A stretch of 64,000 nt of DNA. It comes from Orlajensenia leifsoniae (GTDB lineage Bacteria; Actinomycetota; Actinomycetes; Actinomycetales; Microbacteriaceae). The stretch covers positions 124,001 to 188,000 of the forward strand of contig NZ_SPQZ01000003.1 in assembly GCF_004570845.1 (NCBI RefSeq). The letters run 5' to 3'. How positions within the stretch are numbered: the first letter of the stretch is position 1; the number at the start of each line of letters is the position of its first letter. The notes below the pieces were generated by a model. It saw nothing but the letters and a program-made list of their open reading frames with translations, did no database searches and was not told the origin of the DNA. The position numbers were made by a program, and so were the translations under genes. Of the stretch, positions 51,950 to 60,882 are shown one piece after another.

Positions 51950-53036
51950 GACAGTGACTGCACCCCCGCCCACGGGCACGATCAGCGCCCTCGCCCCGAA
52001 GAAGCGGTCGCGAGCTGCGCGGCTGCTGCTCGGGCGCGACGCCATCATGATCTACGCGCTGCTCGTGTTCGTGCTCTACGCGTGCATCTCGATCCCGCGG
52101 TTCGCCTCACCCGTCACTGTCGGCTTCCTGCTGCTCGATGTCATTCCCGTGCTGCTGATCGCCATGCCGATGACCCTCGTCATCATCACGGGGGAGATCG
52201 ACCTCTCGGTCGCGAGCATCGCCGGCCTCACCAGTGCGCTCATGGGAGTGCTCTGGCAGGCGGGCCTCGACATGCCACTCGTGCTCGCCATCTCGGTAGC
52301 GGCCGGCGTCGTCGCCGGAGCGTTCAACGGCTTCCTCATCGCGGTCGTCGGCCTCCCGAGCCTGGCCGTGACGATCGGTACCCTCGCGCTGTTCCGCGGG
52401 CTCGCCCTCGTGGTCATCGGCGACAACGCCGTGGCGAACTTCCCCCCTGACCTGACGGCGTTCTTCACCTCGAAGATCGGCGGCACCGGGATTCCGACCG
52501 TGATGATCGGCGTGCTCATCGTCATGGTGTTCTTCGGCGTCCTCCTGCACTTCACCCCCTTCGGCCGCGGACTCTACGCTCTCGGCTACAGCAAGGAGGC
52601 TGCACGGTTCGTCGGCATCAAGGTGGCCCGAAGCAAGTTCTGGCTGTACGTCGCCACAGGCTCGGTGTCCGCCCTCGCCGGCGTGTACTGGACGCTCCGG
52701 TACTCGAGCGCCCGCAGCGACAACGCGAGCGGCCTCGAACTCGCGGTGATCGCCGCCGTGCTCCTGGGCGGAGTATCGATCTTCGGTGGCAAGGGATCGA
52801 TTCCCGGGGTCATCGCCGGCGTGCTCCTGATCGGCACGATCAACTACGCCCTGCGCCTCGGTCGCGTCTCCGACGTCGTCCTCATCATCGTCACCGGAAC
52901 GCTGCTCATCCTCAGCGTCGTGACGCCGAGCATCTTCGCCTCCGTGCGCCGCTGGCAACACGATCGACAGGTTCGAAACAGTCTTCCCCAGGTCACAACC
53001 TCGGGATCAACCCGCGCCGAGCACCCGGCGCACTGA
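51942..53036 (+). CDS. rhaQ: Rhamnose ABC importer, permease 2
   Basis: 364 aa, same fold as its neighbour: ITGEIDLSVASIAGLTSALMG and GIKVARSKFWLYVATGSVSALAGVYWTLRYSS. The C-terminal 35 residues are polar. It overlaps permease 1 by eight bases. The two probably form a heterodimer. Confidence 0.88.
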   Translation: MSETVTAPPPTGTISALAPKKRSRAARLLLGRDAIMIYALLVFVLYACISIPRFASPVTVGFLLLDVIPVLLIAMPMTLVIITGEIDLSVASIAGLTSALMGVLWQAGLDMPLVLAISVAAGVVAGAFNGFLIAVVGLPSLAVTIGTLALFRGLALVVIGDNAVANFPPDLTAFFTSKIGGTGIPTVMIGVLIVMVFFGVLLHFTPFGRGLYALGYSKEAARFVGIKVARSKFWLYVATGSVSALAGVYWTLRYSSARSDNASGLELAVIAAVLLGGVSIFGGKGSIPGVIAGVLLIGTINYALRLGRVSDVVLIIVTGTLLILSVVTPSIFASVRRWQHDRQVRNSLPQVTTSGSTRAEHPAH

Positions 53037-53050
53037 GAAAGGAAAGAACG

Positions 53051-54118
53051 ATGGAGTTGTTTCACAATCACGGCACCAGGAGCATGCGCACCCGCCGCAT
53101 TCTCGGTGTCGCGGCACTGACAGCCAGCATCGCCCTCGTGGCGACGGGATGCGCCGGCGGCGGATCCGACAGCGGTAGCACGAGTGGCTCGGGCGGTGGC
53201 GGCGACCAGACGATCACGTTCATCCCGAAGCAGCTCAACAACCCGTACACCGACGTCGTCCTCGGCGGCGGAGAGGAAGGAGCCAAGGCCGCTGGATTCG
53301 CGTCGAGCCAGGTCGTCGGACCCCTCGATGCGAGTGCCTCCAGCCAGGTCTCCTTCATCAACGCCGAGACCCAGGCCGGCACCAACGTCATCGTGATCGC
53401 CGCGAACGACCCCGACGCCGTCTGCTCCTCCCTTGAGGAGGCGCGTACCGGCGGCGCCAAGATCGTCGCTTTCGACTCGGACACCAACCCCGACTGCCGC
53501 GACGTCTTCATCAGCCAGGTCGTCGCCAAGGACGTCGCGTTGATCCAGACGAAGCTCATCTCGGAGCAGATCGGCGGATCTGGGGAGATCGCGATCCTCT
53601 CGGCCACCGCGAACGCCACCAACCAGAACGAGTGGATCAAGTTCATGGAGGAGGACCTGAAGGCCAACTACCCGGACATCAAGCTCGTCGCGACCGTCTA
53701 CGGCGACGACGACGACACGAAGTCCTTCCAGGAGGCCCAGGGGCTCCTGCAGGCACACCCGAACCTCAAGGGCATCATCTCGCCCACGACGGTCGGCATC
53801 GCCGCCACGGCCCGCTACCTCTCCACCTCGGACTACAAGGGCAAGGTCGCGCTGACCGGTCTGGGTCTGCCGAACGAGATGCGTCCTTTCGTCAAGGACG
53901 ACACCGTCAAGGCATTCGCCCTCTGGGACCCGGCTCAGCTCGGCTACGTCGCGGCCTTCGCCGGCAAGGCGCTCGCTGACGGCACGATCACCGGAGAGGT
54001 CGGCGACAAGTTCGACGCCGGCGACCTCGGTGAGAAGGAGGTGACCGACGGCGGCATCGTCATCGTCGGCCCGCCCACCACCTTCACGAAGGACAACATC
54101 GACGACTACGACTTCTAG
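53051..54118 (+). CDS. rhaS: Rhamnose-binding lipoprotein
   Basis: 355 aa periplasmic-binding-fold protein of the ribose (Peripla_BP_4) group. The signal ends in LVATGC (Cys34 from ATG 53051; ATG 53084, MRTRRIL, is a plausible later start), followed by a Gly/Ser linker. Core phrases FIPKQLNNPYTDVVLGGGEEGAKA and ISPTTVGIAATARYL. It is followed by a strong hairpin, in keeping with higher expression than the permeases. Confidence 0.9.
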   Translation: MELFHNHGTRSMRTRRILGVAALTASIALVATGCAGGGSDSGSTSGSGGGGDQTITFIPKQLNNPYTDVVLGGGEEGAKAAGFASSQVVGPLDASASSQVSFINAETQAGTNVIVIAANDPDAVCSSLEEARTGGAKIVAFDSDTNPDCRDVFISQVVAKDVALIQTKLISEQIGGSGEIAILSATANATNQNEWIKFMEEDLKANYPDIKLVATVYGDDDDTKSFQEAQGLLQAHPNLKGIISPTTVGIAATARYLSTSDYKGKVALTGLGLPNEMRPFVKDDTVKAFALWDPAQLGYVAAFAGKALADGTITGEVGDKFDAGDLGEKEVTDGGIVIVGPPTTFTKDNIDDYDF

Positions 54119-54125
54119 TCGTCAC

Positions 54126-54153
54126 GCGGGGCCGGCCACCCGGTCGGCCCCGC
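54126..54153. terminator. Intercistronic stem-loop after rhaS
   Basis: GCGGGGCCG (54126-54134) and CGGCCCCGC (54145-54153), a perfect 9-base stem with a 10-base loop, begin 8 bases after the rhaS stop. It probably attenuates or protects the message rather than ending it. Confidence 0.7.
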
Positions 54154-54208
54154 ATCCCTCGCCTCGCGCGATCCTTCTCGTTCCGGACCCAATCGGGAGA
54201 CCAGCACC

Positions 54209-55678
54209 ATGACCACGACATCCGTCGCCGATCTTCTGCCGCGCATCACGCGCCGGAAGACCCGCATCGGCCTCATCGCAGGCGGACTCGGCGCCTATTG
54301 GCCCCAGTTCCCCACACTGCTGCCGCAACTGCAGGAGTCGTCGCGTTATGTGAGCGAGCGGTTCCAGGCCCTCGATGCCGACGTGACCGATGTCGGGTTC
54401 ATCTCGGATGCGCAGGAGGCTGCAGCAGCCGCCGAACGACTCCGCGCGGCCGATCCCGACCTCATCGTGATCTTCCTCACGACCTACCTGACCTCGTCGA
54501 TGGTTCTCCCCATCGCGCAGCGCTCCGGCGCGCCGATCCTGATCATCGACCTCCAGCCCACCGAGGCCATGGACCACGCGACTTTCGGCACCGGGGAGTG
54601 GCTCGCCTACTGCGGGCAGTGCTCGGTTCCCGAGGTCGGCAATCTCTTCCGCCGTGCCGGCATCGACTTCCGGTCGGTCAGCGGTCACCTGCGCGACGAG
54701 AACGCGTGGCGGCGCATCAACAACTGGATCCAGGCCGCCCATGTGCGCGCCCGCCTCCGGCATGCGCGCCACGGACTCATGGGCCACCTGTACCCGGGGA
54801 TGCTCGACGTCTCCACCGACCTCACCAGCGTGTCGACTCAGCTCGGCGGACATGTGGAGGTTCTGGAGTTCGACGACCTGCGCGTACGCGTCGACGAGGT
54901 GACGGATGCGCAGGCCCGCGACCGCATCGACCTCGCCAGACAGGTCTTCGAGATCGATGAGGCGTCGGTCGCCGAGGAGGACTTCCTCTGGGGCGCCCGC
55001 GTCTCCGTCGGACTCGACAGGCTCATCGAGGACTTCGACCTCGACAGCATGGCCTACTACCACCGCGGGCTCGGCGGAGAACTGCACGAACGTCTCGGTG
55101 CCGGCATGATCCTCGGCTCGTCGCTCCTCACGGCGCGGGGTGTTCCGATCGCCGGGGAGTACGAGCTGCGCAACTCGATCGCCATGCTCATCGGCGACAC
55201 CCTCGGCGCCGGAGGATCCTTCACCGAGATCCAGGCCCTCAACTTCTTCGACGGCGTCGTCGAGATGGGGCACGACGGCCCGGCGCACCTCGCGATCGGG
55301 GCTCGCCAGCCCATTCTCCGCGGGCTCGGCATCTATCACGGCAAGCGCGGCTACGGCGTGAGCGTCGAATTCGACGTCAAGCCCGGCGCCGTCACCACGA
55401 TCGGCCTTGGCCAGAATCGCAACGGCAGCTACGTGCTGGTGACCAGCGAGGGAACCGTCGTTCCGGGGCCGCTCCTCGCCATCGGGAACACGACCTCCCG
55501 CGTCGACTTCGGTTGCGACCCCGGCGAATGGGTCGACTCGTGGAGCGCGTCCGGGGTGGACCACCATTGGGCTCTCGCCACCGGACACCGGGCTGCCGAG
55601 GTGAAGGCCGCCGCCAGCCTCATCGGCCTCGAACACCGCCACGTCGACGTGGCCGCCGAGACGGGAATCCGGCTGTGA
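54209..55678 (+). CDS. L-arabinose/L-fucose isomerase-family protein
   Basis: 489 aa. The protein has the AraA-like fold: N-terminal Rossmann-like region (RIGLIAGGLGAYWPQFPTLLPQL), then the metal-binding set expected for ketol isomerases, Glu in IAGEYELRN, Glu and His in DGVVEMGHDGPAH, and His in SGVDHHWALATGH. It sits inside the rhamnose operon, which also has a classical rhamnose isomerase, so its sugar is unclear (another 6-deoxysugar or pentose is possible). Its stop overlaps the mutarotase GTG by four bases. Confidence 0.82.
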   Translation: MTTTSVADLLPRITRRKTRIGLIAGGLGAYWPQFPTLLPQLQESSRYVSERFQALDADVTDVGFISDAQEAAAAAERLRAADPDLIVIFLTTYLTSSMVLPIAQRSGAPILIIDLQPTEAMDHATFGTGEWLAYCGQCSVPEVGNLFRRAGIDFRSVSGHLRDENAWRRINNWIQAAHVRARLRHARHGLMGHLYPGMLDVSTDLTSVSTQLGGHVEVLEFDDLRVRVDEVTDAQARDRIDLARQVFEIDEASVAEEDFLWGARVSVGLDRLIEDFDLDSMAYYHRGLGGELHERLGAGMILGSSLLTARGVPIAGEYELRNSIAMLIGDTLGAGGSFTEIQALNFFDGVVEMGHDGPAHLAIGARQPILRGLGIYHGKRGYGVSVEFDVKPGAVTTIGLGQNRNGSYVLVTSEGTVVPGPLLAIGNTTSRVDFGCDPGEWVDSWSASGVDHHWALATGHRAAEVKAAASLIGLEHRHVDVAAETGIRL

Positions 55679-56091
55679 GCGGCGAGGTCCCCGCGGGCGG
55701 GTCGGCTGACGAGGCCGGCATGCAACGCGTCTGCTTCCAGCTCCAGGTGAAGCCGGAGCGTCTCGCCGAATACCGCGAGAGGCACGCAGCGGTGTGGCCC
55801 GATATGCTCCGCGCCCTCAAGGACACCGGCTGGAACAACTACTCGCTCTTCGTGCGTGACGACGGCCTGCTCATCGGCTACTTCGAGACTCCCTCGCTCG
55901 AGGCAGCCCAGGCCGGCATGGCCGCGACCGAGGTCAACGCGCGCTGGCAGGCCGAGATGGGCGACTTCTTCGAAGACCTCGACGTCGCGCCCGACGAGGG
56001 CTTCCTCCGCCTGACCGAGATCTTCAACCTCGACACCCAACTCTCAGCGGCATCCGATGCCGACAGCTCGCTCGAAAGGAACCACTCGTGA
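55675..56091 (+). CDS. rhaM: L-rhamnose mutarotase
   Basis: Up to 138 aa; GTG 55675 overlaps the previous stop, while ATG 55720 (123 aa) gives the usual family start MQRVCFQLQVKPE. It interconverts alpha- and beta-L-rhamnose. The ferredoxin-like fold shows AEYRERHAAVWPDML with the catalytic His, WNNYSLFVRDDGLLIGYFE and ARWQAEMGDFFE. Coupled to the next gene by a four-base overlap. Confidence 0.88.
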   Translation: MSGEVPAGGSADEAGMQRVCFQLQVKPERLAEYRERHAAVWPDMLRALKDTGWNNYSLFVRDDGLLIGYFETPSLEAAQAGMAATEVNARWQAEMGDFFEDLDVAPDEGFLRLTEIFNLDTQLSAASDADSSLERNHS

Positions 56092-57254
56092 GCCTCTCCC
56101 CAGACACCCTCGCCCTGCTGGAGCAGCAGGCGATCGAACTGCCCTCGTGGGCGTTCGGCAACTCCGGTACCCGCTTCAAGGTGTTCACGACGCCGGGAAC
56201 CCCGCGCACGCCCGAGGAGAAGATCGCGGACGCCGCGACGGTCAACCGCTTCACGGCGCTCGCCCCGAAGGTGGCGCTGCACATCCCGTGGGACAAGGTC
56301 GACGATTACGCCGCCCTGCGCGCCTTCGCCGAGGACCAGGGCGTGGCGCTCGGAACGGTGAACTCCAACACCTTCCAGGACAACGACTACAAGTTCGGCT
56401 CGCTCACCCACGTCGACCCGGTCATCCGCCAGAAGGCCATCGACCACCACTTCGACTGCATCGACATCATGCACGCGACGGGCTCGCAGGACCTCAAGAT
56501 CTGGCTCGCCGACGGCACGAACTACCCGGGCCAGGGCGATCTGCGCGGCCGTCAGGACCGCCTGAACGACTCGCTGCGCCAGATCTACGCCCGCCTCGGC
56601 GACGATCACCGCCTGGTGCTGGAGTACAAGTTCTTCGAGCCGGCTTTCTACCACACGGATGTTCCCGACTGGGGTACCAGCTACGCCCAGGTCGCGACCC
56701 TCGGCGACAAGGCGATGGTGTGCCTCGACACCGGCCACCACGCGCCGGGCACCAACATCGAGTTCATCGTCATGCAGCTGCTGCGCCTCGGCAAGCTCGG
56801 CTCCTTCGACTTCAACTCGCGCTTCTACGCCGACGACGACCTCATCGTGGGCGCTGCCGACCCGTTCCAGCTGTTCCGCATCATCTACGAGGTCGTGCGC
56901 GGCGGCGGCTACGGCCCCGACTCCCCCGTGGCCTTCATGCTCGACCAGTGCCACAACGTCGAGGACAAGATCCCCGGCCAGATCCGCTCGGTGCTGAACG
57001 TGCAGGAGATGACGGCCCGCGCGCTTCTCGTCGACAGCGCCGCCCTCACGGCAGCCCAGGAGGCGCACGACGTTCTCGGCGCCAACGGCATCCTGATGGA
57101 CGCCTTCTACACGGATGTGCGTCCCGACCTCGCCGCCTGGCGTGAGAGCCGCGGACTCGCCGGCGACCCGATGGCCGCCTACGCGGCATCCGGCTACCAG
57201 CAGCGGATCGCCGAGGACCGCGCCGGCGGAACCCAGCTCAGCTGGGGCGCCTGA
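56088..57254 (+). CDS. rhaI: L-rhamnose isomerase
   Basis: 388 aa TIM-barrel isomerase of the Pseudomonas stutzeri RhaI type. It converts L-rhamnose to L-rhamnulose using two metal ions. Seen: VLEYKFFEPAFYHTDVPDWG (metal Glu), CLDTGHHAPGTNIEFI (Asp and His), FDFNSRFYADDDL and FMLDQCHNVEDK. GTG 56088 has AAAGGAAC upstream and overlaps the mutarotase stop. Confidence 0.93.
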   Translation: MSLSPDTLALLEQQAIELPSWAFGNSGTRFKVFTTPGTPRTPEEKIADAATVNRFTALAPKVALHIPWDKVDDYAALRAFAEDQGVALGTVNSNTFQDNDYKFGSLTHVDPVIRQKAIDHHFDCIDIMHATGSQDLKIWLADGTNYPGQGDLRGRQDRLNDSLRQIYARLGDDHRLVLEYKFFEPAFYHTDVPDWGTSYAQVATLGDKAMVCLDTGHHAPGTNIEFIVMQLLRLGKLGSFDFNSRFYADDDLIVGAADPFQLFRIIYEVVRGGGYGPDSPVAFMLDQCHNVEDKIPGQIRSVLNVQEMTARALLVDSAALTAAQEAHDVLGANGILMDAFYTDVRPDLAAWRESRGLAGDPMAAYAASGYQQRIAEDRAGGTQLSWGA

Positions 57255-57323
57255 CCCGCCTCCGCCCCGCGCCTCCAGCCCGACGCCCCCGCCGACCCCC
57301 GACCAGACACCGAGTCGCCCATG

Positions 57324-57365
57324 TTCGTCGTCATCCCATCCGGTTCCGCCTCCGGATGCGACGAA
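57324..57365. repeat. Imperfect intercistronic hairpin between rhaI and the aldolase gene
   Basis: In the 148-base gap, TTCGTCG (57324-57330) plus CATCCGG (57337-57343) pair with CCGGATG (57352-57358) plus CGACGAA (57359-57365), leaving a 6-base bulge. Its placement suggests processing or attenuation. Confidence 0.5.
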
Positions 57366-57402
57366 ATCGGGCGGCTCGGCGAATGAAGAGAGAAGACTCA
57401 CC

Positions 57403-59439
57403 ATGACGAACGAGACCGCTGCCGCGTTGATCGCGCGCTCCAACCGCCTCGGGTCAGACCCGAAGAACACCAACTACGCCGGGGGCAACACCTCGGCGAA
57501 GGGAACCGACGTCGACCCCGTCACCGGCGAACCCGTCGAGCTGCTCTGGGTCAAGGGCTCGGGCGGCGACCTCGGCACTCTCACCGAGTCGGGCCTGGCC
57601 GTCCTGCGCCTGGACCGCATGCGCGCCCTCGTCGACGTCTACCCCGGTCTCGACCGGGAGGACGAGATGGTGGCGGCCTTCGACTACGCCCTGCACGGCA
57701 AGGGCGGAGCAGCCCCGTCGATCGACACCGCCATGCACGGCCTCGTGGACGCCGCCCACGTCGACCACCTGCATCCCGACTCCGGCATCGCCATCGCCAC
57801 GGCGGCCGACGGCGAGGAGCTCACGCGGAAGATCTTCGGCGACACCGTGGTGTGGGTGCCCTGGCGCCGCCCCGGGTTCCAGCTGGGGCTCGACATCGCG
57901 GCCATCAAGGACGCCAACCCGCAGGCCATCGGATGCATCCTCGGAGGCCACGGCATCACGGCCTGGGGCGACACGTCTGAGGAGTCCGAGGCGAACTCGC
58001 TGCAGATCATCGCAGCGGCCGAGGCCTACATCGCCGAGCACGGCCGGCCAGATCCCTTCGGAACCGTCTTGTCCGGTTACGAGCCCCTGGAGCCCTCCGA
58101 GCGGTCGGCGAAGGCCGCAGCGCTGGCCGCGACCATCCGCGGCCTGGTCTCGACCGACCGCCCGCAGGTCGGCCACTTCTCCGACGCCCCCGAGGTGCTC
58201 GACTTCCTGGCGGCATCCGAGCACCCCCGTCTCGCGGCCCTCGGAACGAGCTGCCCCGATCACTTCCTGCGCACCAAGGTGAAGCCGCTGGTGCTCGACC
58301 TGCCGGCCGACGCCTCGATCGAGGACTCGATCGCCCGCCTGCACGAGCTGCACGAGGCCTACCGCACCGACTACGCCGCCTACTACGAGGCCTACGCGAC
58401 CCCCGAGTCCCCCGCCATGCGCGGCGCCGACCCGGCCATCGTGCTCATCCCGGGCGTCGGCATGTTCAGCTACGGGGCGAACAAGCAGACCGCCCGAGTG
58501 GCCGGCGAGTTCTACCGCAACGCCATCAACGTCATGCGCGGCGCCGAGGCGCTCTCGACCTACTCGCCCATCTCGGATGAGGAGAAGTTCCGCATCGAGT
58601 ACTGGGCGCTCGAGGAGGCCAAGCTGCAGCGGATGCCGAAGCCGAAGCCGCTCGCGACCCGCATCGCGCTCGTCACCGGGGCGGCATCCGGAATCGGCAA
58701 GGCCATCGCCACCCGCCTCGCCGCCGAAGGAGCCTGCGTCGTCATCGCCGACCTCGACCTCGAGAAGGCGCAGGCCGCCGCAGCGGAGATCGGGTCGACG
58801 GATGTCGCGGTCGGCGTGCAGGCCAACGTCGTCGACGAGGGCCAGGTGCAGGCATCCGTCGATGCGGCGCTGCTCGCCTTCGGCGGCCTCGACATCGTCG
58901 TGAACAACGCCGGGCTCTCGCTGTCGAAGTCGCTGCTCGAGACCACCGTCGCCGACTGGGACCTGCAGCACAACGTGATGGCCAAGGGCTCGTTCCTGGT
59001 CTCGCGTGCCGCCGCCCGCGCCCTCATCGACCAGAAGCTCGGCGGCGACATCATCTACATCTCGAGCAAGAACTCGGTGTTCGCCGGCCCCAACAACATC
59101 GCCTACTCGGCGACGAAGGCCGACCAGGCGCACCAGGTGCGCCTGCTCGCGGCCGAGCTCGGCGAGCACGGCGTGAAGGTGAACGGCATCAACCCCGACG
59201 GCGTCGTGCGCGGCTCCGGCATCTTCGCCGGCGGCTGGGGCGCCAAGCGCGCCGCGGTCTACGGCGTTCCCGAGGAGGAGCTCGGCGCCTACTACGCCCA
59301 GCGCACCCTGCTCAAGCGCGAGGTGCTGCCGGAGAATGTGGCGAACGCCGTGTTCGTTCTGTGCTCGAGCGACTTGTCGCACACCACGGGCCTGCACATC
59401 CCGGTCGACGCGGGCGTCGCCGCCGCCTTCCTGCGGTAG
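57403..59439 (+). CDS. rhaEW: Bifunctional rhamnulose-1-phosphate aldolase / L-lactaldehyde dehydrogenase
   Basis: 678 aa fusion. The class II aldolase/adducin domain (about 1-415) has NYAGGNTSAKG, WVKGSGGDLG and zinc histidines in HVDHLHPDSG (119-124). It splits rhamnulose-1-phosphate into dihydroxyacetone phosphate and L-lactaldehyde. The SDR domain (about 420-678) has TGAASGIG (425-432), NNAG and YSATK (Tyr568) and would oxidise lactaldehyde to lactate. ATG 57403 follows AAGAGAGAAG. The fusion channels the aldehyde within one protein. Confidence 0.93.
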   Translation: MTNETAAALIARSNRLGSDPKNTNYAGGNTSAKGTDVDPVTGEPVELLWVKGSGGDLGTLTESGLAVLRLDRMRALVDVYPGLDREDEMVAAFDYALHGKGGAAPSIDTAMHGLVDAAHVDHLHPDSGIAIATAADGEELTRKIFGDTVVWVPWRRPGFQLGLDIAAIKDANPQAIGCILGGHGITAWGDTSEESEANSLQIIAAAEAYIAEHGRPDPFGTVLSGYEPLEPSERSAKAAALAATIRGLVSTDRPQVGHFSDAPEVLDFLAASEHPRLAALGTSCPDHFLRTKVKPLVLDLPADASIEDSIARLHELHEAYRTDYAAYYEAYATPESPAMRGADPAIVLIPGVGMFSYGANKQTARVAGEFYRNAINVMRGAEALSTYSPISDEEKFRIEYWALEEAKLQRMPKPKPLATRIALVTGAASGIGKAIATRLAAEGACVVIADLDLEKAQAAAAEIGSTDVAVGVQANVVDEGQVQASVDAALLAFGGLDIVVNNAGLSLSKSLLETTVADWDLQHNVMAKGSFLVSRAAARALIDQKLGGDIIYISSKNSVFAGPNNIAYSATKADQAHQVRLLAAELGEHGVKVNGINPDGVVRGSGIFAGGWGAKRAAVYGVPEEELGAYYAQRTLLKREVLPENVANAVFVLCSSDLSHTTGLHIPVDAGVAAAFLR

Positions 59440-59448
59440 GGCCCGACC

Positions 59449-60876
59449 ATGAGTACGACGGGCAGCGTCGCCGCCATCGACCTCGGCGCCACGAGCGGCC
59501 GCGTCATCCTCGGAGACGTCGGACCCAACGAGCTCCGGATGCAGCAGGTGGCGCGCTTCCCGAACGTGCCCGTCTCGACCCCGGGCGGCCTGCACTGGAA
59601 CATCGGCGAGCTCTATCGCAGCGCCCTCGTCGGCCTCACCACCGCATTCCGGCAGGAGCCGAGGCTGGCGAGCATCGGCGTGGACTCCTGGGCCGTCGAC
59701 TACGCCCTGCTCCGCGAGGGCCGCATGCTGAGCGAGCCGTTCCACTACCGCGACACACGCACGGCGGCAGGCGTGAAGGCGACCCACGCGATCGTGCCGT
59801 TCGCCGAGCTCTACCGTCGCAACGGCCTGCAGTTCCTGCCGTTCAACACGGTCTACCAGCTCATGGCCGAGACCGACTCCGACCACGGCATCGGATGCCT
59901 CACCCGCGCCGACAGCATGCTGCTCGTGCCCGACCTGCTCACCTTCTGGCTCACCGGCGAGCGCATCGCCGAGCGCACCAACGCGTCGACGACGGGCCTG
60001 CTCGATGTCGTGACCGGCGAATGGGACACCGCCCTGCTCGGCCAGCTCAGCCTTCCCCCGGCGCTCCTTCCCGCCCTCGTCGACCCGGGCACTCGCATCG
60101 GGCCCCTGCTGCCCGAGGTGGCGAAGCAGCTCGGCGGCACCGCCGACGTCGTGGCGGTCGGCTCGCACGACACGGCGTCGGCGGTCGTCGCCGTCCCGAT
60201 GGACGCGGCCACCAGCGCCTACATCTCCTGCGGCACCTGGGGACTCGTGGGAGTCGAACTGGAACGACCCGTGCTGACGGATGCCGCCCGCGAGGCGAAC
60301 TTCACGAACGAGGGCGGCGTCGACGGCCGCATCCGTTTCCTGCACAACGTGATGGGCCTCTGGCTGCTGAGCGAGTCCGTGCGCAGCTGGGAGGCCGCCG
60401 GCGAGACCATCGACCTGCCGGCGCTGCTCGCGGCTGCGGCATCCGTCACCACTCCGGTCTCGGTCTTCGACGCCGACGACCCCCGCTTCCTGACGCCCGG
60501 CGACATGCCGGAGCGCATCGCGGCGTACTGCCACGAACGGGGCCTGGTCGTGCCGGGCTCGCCTGCGGAGTTCGTGCGCAGCATCATCGAGAGCCTCGCG
60601 GATGCCTTCGCCAACGCCGTGCGCACGGCGGCCGAGCTCTCGGGCCGCACGATCGAGACCGTGCACATCGTCGGCGGCGGATCGCAGAACGAGCTGCTCT
60701 GCCAGCTCACGGCGAACCGCGTGGGGTTGCCCGTGCTCGCCGGTCCCGTCGAGGCGACGGCGATAGGCAACATCCTCGTGCAGGCGCGACTGCAGGGATT
60801 CGTCGATGGCTCCCTCGAGTCGCTGCGTTCCGTGGTCGCCGCCGCCTTCCCGCCGCGACGGTACGACCCGCGCTGA
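59449..60876 (+). CDS. rhaB: L-rhamnulokinase
   Basis: 475 aa FGGY-family kinase that phosphorylates L-rhamnulose. Two ASKHA halves: AAIDLGATSGRVILG at the N-terminus, WAVDYALL, GSHDTASAVVAVP, SCGTWGLVGVE, and HIVGGGSQNELLCQLTANRVGLPVLAGPVEATAIGN near the C-terminus. Last gene of the operon, nine bases after the aldolase gene; it ends six bases from the convergent patatin gene. Confidence 0.94.
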   Translation: MSTTGSVAAIDLGATSGRVILGDVGPNELRMQQVARFPNVPVSTPGGLHWNIGELYRSALVGLTTAFRQEPRLASIGVDSWAVDYALLREGRMLSEPFHYRDTRTAAGVKATHAIVPFAELYRRNGLQFLPFNTVYQLMAETDSDHGIGCLTRADSMLLVPDLLTFWLTGERIAERTNASTTGLLDVVTGEWDTALLGQLSLPPALLPALVDPGTRIGPLLPEVAKQLGGTADVVAVGSHDTASAVVAVPMDAATSAYISCGTWGLVGVELERPVLTDAAREANFTNEGGVDGRIRFLHNVMGLWLLSESVRSWEAAGETIDLPALLAAAASVTTPVSVFDADDPRFLTPGDMPERIAAYCHERGLVVPGSPAEFVRSIIESLADAFANAVRTAAELSGRTIETVHIVGGGSQNELLCQLTANRVGLPVLAGPVEATAIGNILVQARLQGFVDGSLESLRSVVAAAFPPRRYDPR

Positions 60877-60882
60877 CGTCGC

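Noticed and set aside
49368-53036. Ribose or autoinducer-2 importer
   Set aside because: The transporter family fits, but the operon continues into mutarotase, rhamnose isomerase, rhamnulose-phosphate aldolase and rhamnulokinase, which points to rhamnose.
57454-60666. 1070-codon open frame antisense to the aldolase fusion and kinase genes
   Set aside because: It is a high-GC shadow frame: Val/Gly/Arg/Asp-rich with no domain, while the plus strand encodes two clear enzymes.
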